64,000 nt of DNA, taken from NCBI GenBank assembly GCA_947631685.1, contig CANRMI010000012.1:1-64000 (forward strand), read 5' to 3'. Shown here piece after piece: positions 16,226-23,771 of the stretch (within the stretch, counting starts at the first letter, position 1; every line of letters starts with the position of its first letter). The DNA comes from an uncultured Lachnospiraceae bacterium. Its GTDB lineage: Bacteria > Bacillota > Clostridia > Lachnospirales > Lachnospiraceae. The notes below the pieces were generated by a model, which searched no databases, was not told the origin of the DNA, and worked only from the letters and a program-made list of their open reading frames with translations. Both the position numbers and the translations under genes were made by a program.

Positions 16226-16657
16226 TCACTTTTCTAATTCGGAAGTACAATGGGGACATCTGGTTGCTTCAATGTTGATTTCCGACTGACAGAACGGACA
16301 CTTCTTGGTGGTAACCGGCGCCGGTTCCTCATGCTTTAACTTGTTCATGGCTTTTACAAACATGAACACCACAAATGCCATAATAATGAAATTGATTACA
16401 TTGGAAATGAACGTTCCGTAATTGAAGGTAGCCGCCCCTGCCTCCTGTGCCGCTTCCAGCGTAGCGTAACTGTTCCCGTCCAAAGCGATGAACAGATTGG
16501 AAAAATCCACCTTGCCGGTGAATACGCTGACAAGAGGCATGATCATGTCGTTTACCAGAGAATTGACAATGCTGGTAAAGGCGCTGCCGATGATCATACC
16601 CACTGCCAGATCTATCATATTGCCACGCAGCGCAAACTTTTTAAATTCTTTTAACAT
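16226..16657 (-). CDS. mscL: Large-conductance mechanosensitive channel with C-terminal zinc ribbon
   Basis: A 143-aa MscL. The N-terminal helix and TM1 read [24 protein letters not shown], followed by the periplasmic loop and TM2 ([22 protein letters not shown]). In place of the usual C-terminal helical bundle it ends in CPFCQSEI...CPHC, a four-Cys zinc ribbon. Gating by membrane tension is established for the family; the ribbon's role is unknown. It is monocistronic with its own promoter and terminator. Confidence 0.95.
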   Translation of the reverse strand: MLKEFKKFALRGNMIDLAVGMIIGSAFTSIVNSLVNDMIMPLVSVFTGKVDFSNLFIALDGNSYATLEAAQEAGAATFNYGTFISNVINFIIMAFVVFMFVKAMNKLKHEEPAPVTTKKCPFCQSEINIEATRCPHCTSELEK

Positions 16658-16701
16658 CTGTTTTTCCTCCGTTGTTTTTTAAGACAAGTTATGCTTTCTT
16701 T

Positions 16702-16730
16702 ATTATATTGATATTCTCTGGAAAAAGCAA
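16702..16730 (-). promoter_or_regulatory. Promoter of mscL
   Basis: On the minus strand, -35 TTGCTT (16725-16730), 17-nt spacer, -10 TATAAT (16702-16707), about 45 bp before the ATG. Confidence 0.75.
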
Positions 16731-16759
16731 GTGTTTCCGGAGAACCAACCGCATTTATC

Positions 16760-18988
16760 CTATTGGGCATTGCCCCACGGTCGTCGAATCTTTAAATTAT
16801 GAAGATAATAGATCATCAGCATTGCCGCGCTCAGCAAGGATACTATCTCCGCACCTCTCCAGTACCAGGGCGGGCAGAAACCAACTTTCACAGTTCCTTC
16901 CCAATCAGCCGGAATGATCACCCGTAAATCTTTATTATCGCCATCACATATCTCCAACCTGCGTCCTTCTTCCGTCTTTGCCACATACCCCGGATAATTT
17001 TGCAGGGGCAGATCCACGTAGCCGTCCTCACTGCCGTTATTTTTAACATACAGATCAACGTTCAGCCATTCTTTTTGAGCTTCCAGAATATCCACTTCCT
17101 CCCCAGCCGCGAAATCGGAATAGGAATACAATGAAGTATCCGATCCATACCGCAAGTATTCTGCGCCAGAAAGATACCCTGTACCCATTCCCTTTGCATC
17201 ATACATATACAGGGTTCCAGCCTCTTTCATAATACTGTTCAGATAGAACAATGCCGTAATCATGGTTATCACCAAAAAGGATGCTGCTGTTCCCCGCATG
17301 ATCTTATATCCAAATTGGCGCCTGACACAGACCAGGGATACCCCGCCCGCAAAAGTAAGCAGCAGTGTCGCTGTCATAAGAAAGCGGTTAGGATATTGTA
17401 TACTGGAAACCAATACCCGCAATACCGAGTTCTGTGACTGAATGGCATCCCAGGGAAAGATTGCCAGACTCATACACATAGCTGTAATGCCGAGCACTGT
17501 CGCGATCTTTCCCGCGGCAGCCAGTGTCTTATCTTCCCCCTTTAAATAGCCCCAAAACCACAACAGGCACAGCAATCCCGCTGCGGCAGTGATTGTCATC
17601 CCTACACCTAAGGCCTCCATATTTACCATGCCGTCAGCCGCCAGATTTCTTCCTACGCCTCTATGAAAAAAACCAAAAAACAAGTTTGCCGGAAAAAGTC
17701 CCTCCTGCTGGATCCGTCTTTCCGAAACATGGCCAATCACCATATCTACTTTCAAAAGATACTCTAAAAAGGGAACCACAAACCAGGCACTCAGCGCGCA
17801 AACGCCGGCTACCGCCTTTACAAACGCCAAAAAGGTCGCTCTGCGGAACAGCCTTTTCCAGCAGATAATGCACGTCACTGCCAGAAAGAATACCGTTAAT
17901 TCGCAGGTCAGCACATGACACTGAACAATACCGCTAAATCCTACAGCCAACGCGATCCACTGTTTTCCATATCCTTTCTGCCCAACTTCTTCAGCTAACA
18001 GACAGTACACCGCGTATAAGATCAGGGGCAGCCAAAACATTGCCTGAACCTCTCCCAGCGCAGACCAGCTGTACATCTTATACAATCGATAGATAGACAA
18101 TGTATAAACCGCGCTGCAAAACAATCCCAACTTCTGAGATTGAAAAATCCCCTTAAAGCTAAAAAAAGAAATAAGGCAGGTTCCCAGGTTCAAAAAACAC
18201 AAAAATGTCATATAACTTTCCTGAAGCGTAAATCCCAAAAGCCGCATCATCGCCGGCAGATACAGCAAGGTCTCCCCATAGCATATCGACGAGGCATAAC
18301 CGTGCCCCCACAACCAGGCAGGATCTATCCGCACAGGAAATTGTCCGCTTAACAAGCCATCTTTTATATTATCAATTCTCAGCAGGTGATACGTCACATC
18401 CGATCCTGGATACAGATGTTCCGCGAATGCCGGAACGGAAGCCGTCAGCGTGATCAAAAATATCACAACAGCTGCCGCTTTCCATCGTTGAAAAATATCT
18501 CTTTTTCTCCATATGATAAACCCAATATCTGTCACCAAAAACAGCAGCATTGCCATCACTATGATACGAGTCACATCGCCATATGTCTCATATATAGAGA
18601 ATCCCAGTATCTTCAATCCTCCATCCCCGGCAGGTATCACCAGGCGGACTTCTGTTCTCTCCTTCACCCACAGATCAAAACTGGTATACCCTAAACCCGG
18701 GCTCAAATGTTCCCCGCTCGCAAAAAGCTTTCCCTGCTGTGTCACTTTTTCTATGTTCGCAAAATACTTTTGATCTTCCTGGCAGGAATAGCGCAGCTCT
18801 ACCCGATAAACACCTCTGGGCAATATCAAAGTCTGACTGGACATCCCATTTTCTGAAACGGAAAATAATTCGGGCGCACAGGTGTATACCGCGTTCTGAC
18901 GCAGCGCTATAATACCGGCGCAGATCAGTATGAAGCATAGTTCCGCAAGCAGAAGTACCGCAAACCACTTAACTTTTTGCTTCTTCAT
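16760..18988 (-). CDS. Multi-spanning GT-C/YfhO-like membrane protein, paralogue 1
   Basis: A 742-aa membrane protein. After one N-terminal helix there is an extracytoplasmic beta domain (about 35-135), then about 12 helices (about 140-620) and a C-terminal extracytoplasmic beta region. Motifs shared with its neighbours include LLRIDNIKDGLLSGQFPVRI, AVYTLSIYRLYKMYSWSALGE and QCHVLTCELTVFF. The fold suggests a GT-C glycosyltransferase of the PTPS-related/YfhO kind acting on lipid-linked sugars. It overlaps paralogue 2 by 20 nt and starts behind AAAGGAGGG. Substrate is unknown. Confidence 0.7.
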   Translation of the reverse strand: MKKQKVKWFAVLLLAELCFILICAGIIALRQNAVYTCAPELFSVSENGMSSQTLILPRGVYRVELRYSCQEDQKYFANIEKVTQQGKLFASGEHLSPGLGYTSFDLWVKERTEVRLVIPAGDGGLKILGFSIYETYGDVTRIIVMAMLLFLVTDIGFIIWRKRDIFQRWKAAAVVIFLITLTASVPAFAEHLYPGSDVTYHLLRIDNIKDGLLSGQFPVRIDPAWLWGHGYASSICYGETLLYLPAMMRLLGFTLQESYMTFLCFLNLGTCLISFFSFKGIFQSQKLGLFCSAVYTLSIYRLYKMYSWSALGEVQAMFWLPLILYAVYCLLAEEVGQKGYGKQWIALAVGFSGIVQCHVLTCELTVFFLAVTCIICWKRLFRRATFLAFVKAVAGVCALSAWFVVPFLEYLLKVDMVIGHVSERRIQQEGLFPANLFFGFFHRGVGRNLAADGMVNMEALGVGMTITAAAGLLCLLWFWGYLKGEDKTLAAAGKIATVLGITAMCMSLAIFPWDAIQSQNSVLRVLVSSIQYPNRFLMTATLLLTFAGGVSLVCVRRQFGYKIMRGTAASFLVITMITALFYLNSIMKEAGTLYMYDAKGMGTGYLSGAEYLRYGSDTSLYSYSDFAAGEEVDILEAQKEWLNVDLYVKNNGSEDGYVDLPLQNYPGYVAKTEEGRRLEICDGDNKDLRVIIPADWEGTVKVGFCPPWYWRGAEIVSLLSAAMLMIYYLHNLKIRRPWGNAQ

Positions 18989-21221
18989 AGCAGATCACCC
19001 TCCTTTTCCGCCTTTTCAAAAATATTCCTATGCCTCCTCCGATCGCGGCCAAACTTATTACTTCCGCCGCGCGCCAATAAACCGGTTCCTGAAAGGAGAG
19101 CTGAAACTCCCCGCTGTAGCCTGCCGGCAGCAATACCCTTACCGCGCTGTTACCTCCGGCTTCTACCTGCAGGCTCTGTCCTGTATTTAAATCCTTTGCT
19201 GTATATCCTCTGTAATAAAGAACCGGCAGCTCTACATAACTCTCTGCCCCGCCATTTATCACACTCATTTTCATACGCAATGTGTCCGCGGCTTTTTCAT
19301 ATCCCATCACGTTTACCCCTTCCCCTTCGATCACCCGGTTTCGATACATAAGGGAAGTATCTGCCTGATACGGAAGATACTCACCATTGCTTACATAAGC
19401 AGTGCCCATGGACTGCTTATTATAAACTCTGACAATACCATGACTGCTCAAAAGGTCATCAATCTGATAAACATGAAAAAACAACGCTAAGATCAGAAGT
19501 CCTGTAAGCGCCTGCCCAAAAGTCACTACGCTGCCCCTTTCCCGCAGATATAACAACAGCACCCCGGCTAATACACTGGCGCTCAGACAGGCAATAGCCA
19601 AAAAACGATAGGGAAATTGAAGACTTGTGATCAGCATTTCCAGAAATTTGCTCCGGCTCTGCAGCCAGTCCCATGGGAAATAGGAGGAAGTGAGCACAAA
19701 CGCCATCAATGTATAGCAAAACGCCAGACGTCCCAGCTTTCGTCCCGCGAAATCGCTCTTTCCTATTCTGGCCGCAAATTCCAGATAAACCCAGGCGAGA
19801 ACCACCAGCATCAATGCTGCCCCTACAGAAAAAGCTCCCGTCCAGTTCATCCCAAATACTTCCATATCGGCCTTGGTGCCCCCGCCATAAAAGATAAATA
19901 AAAGATGCGCCGGAAAGATCCCCCTTACCTGAATCCATGGAAATGCCATTGTTTCCAAATGACCTACATTAAATTTCTCATTCAAATAATAATCCAAAAA
20001 AGGCACAAGATACCACAGATTCCATAGTAATGTCATAACGGCCGCTTTGCAAAGTTCCCAGAAGGTTTCTTTGATAAATACTTTTCGGATCAGCACCAGG
20101 CAAAGCAATAAAATACAGAATGCCAGCATTTCACAGGTAAGTACGTGGCTCTGGATTACGCCAGTCAGTCCCAGCGTTACGGGCAGCCAGCTATAACGAT
20201 ACCCTCGCCTGCTGCGGTCTCCTGTGAAGATCTGATAAAATCCATAAAAGATCAGCGGCAAAAATGTCATTGCCAAAGCTTCTCCGATCGCTGCCCGCAC
20301 ATAAATATCGTGTATTCGATAGGCGCTAACGCAATATAAAACAGCGGAGACAGTCCCCGCCCATTGATCTTTGAAGATACGCCGAAAACACTGATAAGCG
20401 ATCATAAGAGTTGCTAAATTTATCACGATCAGAAACATATTGTAAGAAGCGGACACCGCAAAACCAATCACCCGAAACAGCGCCGGTATCAATAAAAATA
20501 GATCACTGTAAAAAACAGAAGCCGCATAACCATACCCCCCCAGCCAATTGCCCTGAATTCTCACCGGAAATTGACCATCTCGAAAGCCGCTGATCAATCC
20601 TTCCACCCGCAGCACATGAAATCCCCAGTCATCACCCCACAAATTGTAATCCACCATGCATGGTACCGACATCAATACGAATGCCACGCCAAGTACTGAC
20701 CATACCAGCTTGTTTTGCAAAGAAATTCCGTATTTTCTATCATACCAATAGAATATAAACAGCGTATCAAATAAAGCAGAGCATATCAGGATCAAAAAAA
20801 GCATGATCCGACTGTCCGCGCTCGTGGTAATGATCTTCAACTGGCTTATATTTAGAGCCGCATCTCCTCCATTTATTGCATAAGCAGTGACATGATCCGT
20901 ATCACGGAGAACCCAAAGCTCACAATTTTCTTCATTATCACCCCTCCCCAATGTAATATTTCCGAAACGGACCGCCTTTGTGCCATCTACAGTATCTTCC
21001 AGCACAAATACATTGGTATCCTGAGAGGTAGTGTATGTGATCTGCACCATGTAAGTACCCGCCTCTAAATGAAAAGGTGTTCCATCAACAGGAGGCATGA
21101 CAGTCACTTGTCTTTTAAACATTGATGTCACGCAAAGTATCGCCAGCAGCAGCTCCGCGGCCAGCAATATACAAAATTTTCTGTTCTTAAATACCTCTTT
21201 CCATTTGGTCCAGTTCATCAT
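18969..21221 (-). CDS. Multi-spanning GT-C/YfhO-like membrane protein, paralogue 2
   Basis: A 750-aa paralogue of the flanking genes with the same layout: N-terminal helix, beta domain, about 12 helices, C-terminal beta domain. Equivalent motifs are LRVEGLISGFRDGQFPVRI, YRIHDIYVRAAIGEALAMTF and QSHVLTCEMLAFC. The acidic pair and Glu in the loop before each shared helix could be catalytic, as in other GT-C enzymes, but this is inference. The start (ATGATG) follows AAAAGGAT, 14 nt after paralogue 3. Confidence 0.7.
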   Translation of the reverse strand: MMNWTKWKEVFKNRKFCILLAAELLLAILCVTSMFKRQVTVMPPVDGTPFHLEAGTYMVQITYTTSQDTNVFVLEDTVDGTKAVRFGNITLGRGDNEENCELWVLRDTDHVTAYAINGGDAALNISQLKIITTSADSRIMLFLILICSALFDTLFIFYWYDRKYGISLQNKLVWSVLGVAFVLMSVPCMVDYNLWGDDWGFHVLRVEGLISGFRDGQFPVRIQGNWLGGYGYAASVFYSDLFLLIPALFRVIGFAVSASYNMFLIVINLATLMIAYQCFRRIFKDQWAGTVSAVLYCVSAYRIHDIYVRAAIGEALAMTFLPLIFYGFYQIFTGDRSRRGYRYSWLPVTLGLTGVIQSHVLTCEMLAFCILLLCLVLIRKVFIKETFWELCKAAVMTLLWNLWYLVPFLDYYLNEKFNVGHLETMAFPWIQVRGIFPAHLLFIFYGGGTKADMEVFGMNWTGAFSVGAALMLVVLAWVYLEFAARIGKSDFAGRKLGRLAFCYTLMAFVLTSSYFPWDWLQSRSKFLEMLITSLQFPYRFLAIACLSASVLAGVLLLYLRERGSVVTFGQALTGLLILALFFHVYQIDDLLSSHGIVRVYNKQSMGTAYVSNGEYLPYQADTSLMYRNRVIEGEGVNVMGYEKAADTLRMKMSVINGGAESYVELPVLYYRGYTAKDLNTGQSLQVEAGGNSAVRVLLPAGYSGEFQLSFQEPVYWRAAEVISLAAIGGGIGIFLKRRKRRVICYEEAKS

Positions 21222-21235
21222 ATCCTTTTATCTCC

Positions 21236-22492
21236 CTATTCCCCCAAATAAAACAGATGATCCATTTCTACATAGCGTTCGCCCGCGTCTATAGATTCTG
21301 ATCTCGGAGACGTATATATCTGCGCATTCATCAAGTAAACTCCTGACAATACATTTAAAACAGTCACTATCGCCAAAAACAGCGCCATGGCCTTTTTGCC
21401 CCTGCTCCAGATCATTCCTCCCACCAGACTCACTGCCACGCTCAACAGCAGAACCGCAACCACCGTATAACGAAAAGGATAACCCACATATTCCAGCAGC
21501 GCTCTTAGAAACCAGTGCAAACTCTCTACCCGGCTCCACGGTATCCAGGTCGTAGATAACAATATCGAAAAAATCGATATTCCTATCAGAAATCCCAGGG
21601 TTCTTTTGCACTCTGTATTCTCACGTTTTCTGTCCAGTATGATCCAGAGGAGCCCTGCCGCTAAAATACCCAGAAACGGCAGTCCGAGACCACAATACTC
21701 CTGAGCGGCTACGGGTGTTCCCAAATTCTGATCCCGCCCCAAAAATGACAACAACATTTGTGTCACAGGCAGACTTCTGTCTGAAAAAGAAAGCCCTGAC
21801 TCCAGATCCGCGTAAACTCCTCCCGCCGGTATCTCCCTCAAATACGGGAACCACCAAAGGGCAAAGATCAGCAGCACCGGAGCCACAGCCGCGGTCAGCG
21901 CGAGAAATGTCTGTCTCCGAAAAGTTTTCCGCCAAAGCAAAAGCGCCGCTAAAAACATAAACTCCAAAACAATGACCGCTGTTGGAATATGAGAGACACA
22001 GACTCCCAGAAGCCCCAAACTTACCGGCAGAATCCAGACATAGTATCGCCGCGCGGAAACAGGCTTCTGATAGAGTTCCCACAAGCCATACAACAAAAAA
22101 GGGAGAAAGATAAAAGCCGTTACTTCTCCCAAGGATCCTCTCGAGTATCTTATATACATACTATACACCGAAAAGCTATAGCAAAAACTGCCGGCCATTC
22201 CTGCGTATACATTGCCTGAGATTCTATAAAAACAATAGCTGGAGCTGATCAGTGTCATGAAATTCGCTGCCAAAAGGTACAGCCTGCAGCAGGCAAGCCT
22301 GCTTAAGCCTGTCCCCTGCAGCCACACCAGTAAATATAAAAAAGGTCCGCGCGCTCCTGGCTTATCCAAGAAGTAAAGCCCAAGGTGCTCACTGGCAGGT
22401 ATATAATCCATGGTCAGAGGAGTAGACAGGTATAAAAATAACACTCCTAATACAAAAATAATATTTCTTTGTCTTTTATTTTTCACTTCCAA
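21236..22492 (-). CDS. Multi-spanning GT-C/YfhO-like membrane protein, paralogue 3 (short)
   Basis: A 418-aa membrane protein that keeps the helical core (SVYSMYIRYSRGSLGEVTAFIFLPF, CVSHIPTAVIVLEF) but lacks the N-terminal and C-terminal beta domains of its two neighbours. The start is TTG at 22492 with GGGTGG 7 nt upstream; a GTG two codons in is the alternative. It is first in the three-gene run. Only 14 nt separate its stop from paralogue 2, so it is a natural short form or an old domain loss rather than a fresh frameshift. Confidence 0.65.
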   Translation of the reverse strand: MEVKNKRQRNIIFVLGVLFLYLSTPLTMDYIPASEHLGLYFLDKPGARGPFLYLLVWLQGTGLSRLACCRLYLLAANFMTLISSSYCFYRISGNVYAGMAGSFCYSFSVYSMYIRYSRGSLGEVTAFIFLPFLLYGLWELYQKPVSARRYYVWILPVSLGLLGVCVSHIPTAVIVLEFMFLAALLLWRKTFRRQTFLALTAAVAPVLLIFALWWFPYLREIPAGGVYADLESGLSFSDRSLPVTQMLLSFLGRDQNLGTPVAAQEYCGLGLPFLGILAAGLLWIILDRKRENTECKRTLGFLIGISIFSILLSTTWIPWSRVESLHWFLRALLEYVGYPFRYTVVAVLLLSVAVSLVGGMIWSRGKKAMALFLAIVTVLNVLSGVYLMNAQIYTSPRSESIDAGERYVEMDHLFYLGE

Positions 22493-22671
22493 GCCGATGC
22501 CACCCGTAACCTTTCATATATTACATGAATCCGTTTGTTTTTTGATCGCAAAAAACGCATTACATAAAATATACCATATCTTATCCCTGCCTGCAATAAA
22601 ATGCTTTTTCATCGACCGCGCGATTTTCCCATCCAATCCTGTTTTCCCCTAAATCGGGGCGGACGGCTGCT

Positions 22672-23409
22672 TTACCGCAGAACCGCTTTCTTTATCACTG
22701 GACTCAAGGGCTTATAGATCACCATGGTGATCAAAGAAATCACGCCGCCCTTTAAGAGATTTAAAGGTCCCACCGTCAGACACACAAAAGTCGTCAGGTT
22801 GGAAATGCCCGGATGAATAGCCTGCCCCATTCGGATAATATCGTCGATGGATTCCATGTGAAACAGCTCCACAAATTTAGGCAGCAGATAGACGGCGTTG
22901 AACAGCGTACCAAAGACCGTCATCGTCAGGGTTCCCGCCACGCATCCTAAGAGAGCTCCCTTCTTGGTCTTGGTAAACTCATATACCGCGCTGGCCGGCA
23001 AAAGCAGCGTACAGCCCACGGCAAAATTAGCCAGATCTCCCACAAAGGCCGTACTGGTTCCCTTGATCAGCAGCTTCAGCAGTATTTTGCAGAACTCGAT
23101 CAAGACGCCCGCCACCGGTCCAAAAGCAAATCCACCTATCAGAACAGGCAGTTCGCTGAAATCCACCTTGTAAAATTCCGGTGCCAGAAAGGGCAGGGGA
23201 AAATCAAAAATATGGAGTACCAGCGCAATGGCGGAAAGCATTCCCGTGACAGTAGTCACCCTGGTAGTCAAAACAGGCTTCTTCACGCCTCTTTTTTTGT
23301 CTGCCGCCTTCTGGATGAGCAGTGCCGCCACAAACATCAGGGCGATCACCCCCAGAAATTCCAGTACAAAGATCACATTTTCGGTTACAGTCTGCCATAA
23401 TTCTTTCAT
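22672..23409 (-). CDS. ribU: ECF transporter S component, riboflavin-type
   Basis: A 245-aa membrane protein with about six helices. It carries an N-terminal extension (one extra helix, residues 8-30) followed by the ECF S-component core (TVTGMLSAIALVLHIFDFPLPF, VDFSELPVLIGGFAFGP). The upstream FMN riboswitch and terminator make riboflavin the probable substrate. The ATG at 23409 follows GGAAGGAGAGG. It needs a shared ECF EcfT/EcfA1/EcfA2 module encoded elsewhere. Confidence 0.88.
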   Translation of the reverse strand: MKELWQTVTENVIFVLEFLGVIALMFVAALLIQKAADKKRGVKKPVLTTRVTTVTGMLSAIALVLHIFDFPLPFLAPEFYKVDFSELPVLIGGFAFGPVAGVLIEFCKILLKLLIKGTSTAFVGDLANFAVGCTLLLPASAVYEFTKTKKGALLGCVAGTLTMTVFGTLFNAVYLLPKFVELFHMESIDDIIRMGQAIHPGISNLTTFVCLTVGPLNLLKGGVISLITMVIYKPLSPVIKKAVLR

Positions 23410-23455
23410 TTTAACCTCTCCTTCCAAATTTAAAATGGTAAGGAAATTCTTCGAT

Positions 23456-23485
23456 CAAAAAAGCCCCGAATACATTCGGGGCTTT
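23456..23485 (-). terminator. Riboswitch-controlled terminator upstream of ribU
   Basis: An 11-bp stem AAAGCCCCGAA/TTCGGGGCTTT with a 4-nt loop, followed on the minus strand by a run of six T. It lies between the FMN aptamer and the ribU start, as expected for transcription attenuation when FMN is bound. A second small hairpin, CCGCGT-ATTTTG-ACGCGG, lies just upstream of it. Confidence 0.9.
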
Positions 23486-23540
23486 CGCGCACAGCCACAT
23501 TCTCCGCGTCAAAATACGCGGAAATGATCGGACTCGCTCA

Positions 23541-23689
23541 TCTTCTTTCATCCAGACTTTACTGTTGGTACCGGATTGTACCGGTTCAGCCATATGCTTC
23601 CTTTCAGAAAGCATACAGGTCGTAGACTCGTCGCGGGCATCAGCCCTTTGCTTCACTACCAGTAGGGAATTTCACCCAACCCCGAAGAA
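23541..23689 (-). ncRNA. FMN riboswitch (RFN element)
   Basis: The minus strand carries the RFN hallmarks in order: TTCGGGGTTGGGTGAAATTC, CCCGCGACGAG, a variable hairpin TGCTTTC-TGAA-AGGAAGCA-like arm, CCGGTACAATCCGG, and AGTCTGGATGAAAGAAG. The closing stem pairs TCTTC with GAAGA. It controls the riboflavin transporter gene downstream via the terminator at 23456-23485. Confidence 0.93.
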
Positions 23690-23705
23690 TTTCTTTTTTA
23701 TTTAT

Positions 23706-23770
23706 AGGGATTCCTTCAGGCAGGAAGAAATCCCTTGCATAAGCATACCTCTCTTTGGAGTATTTGTCAA
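23706..23770 (-). promoter_or_regulatory. Promoter and 5' hairpin of the ribU transcript
   Basis: -35 TTGACA (23765-23770), 17-nt spacer, -10 TATGCT (23742-23747) on the minus strand, immediately after the tex stop codon. The predicted start is near 23735, where the hairpin AGGGATT...AATCCCT (23706-23735) begins, giving the transcript a structured 5' end. Confidence 0.7.
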
Positions 23771-23771
23771 A

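Noticed and set aside
21236-22492. Paralogue 3 as a frameshifted fragment of a longer gene
   Set aside because: Only 14 nt separate it from paralogue 2 and its own start and RBS are intact, so there is no hidden remainder.
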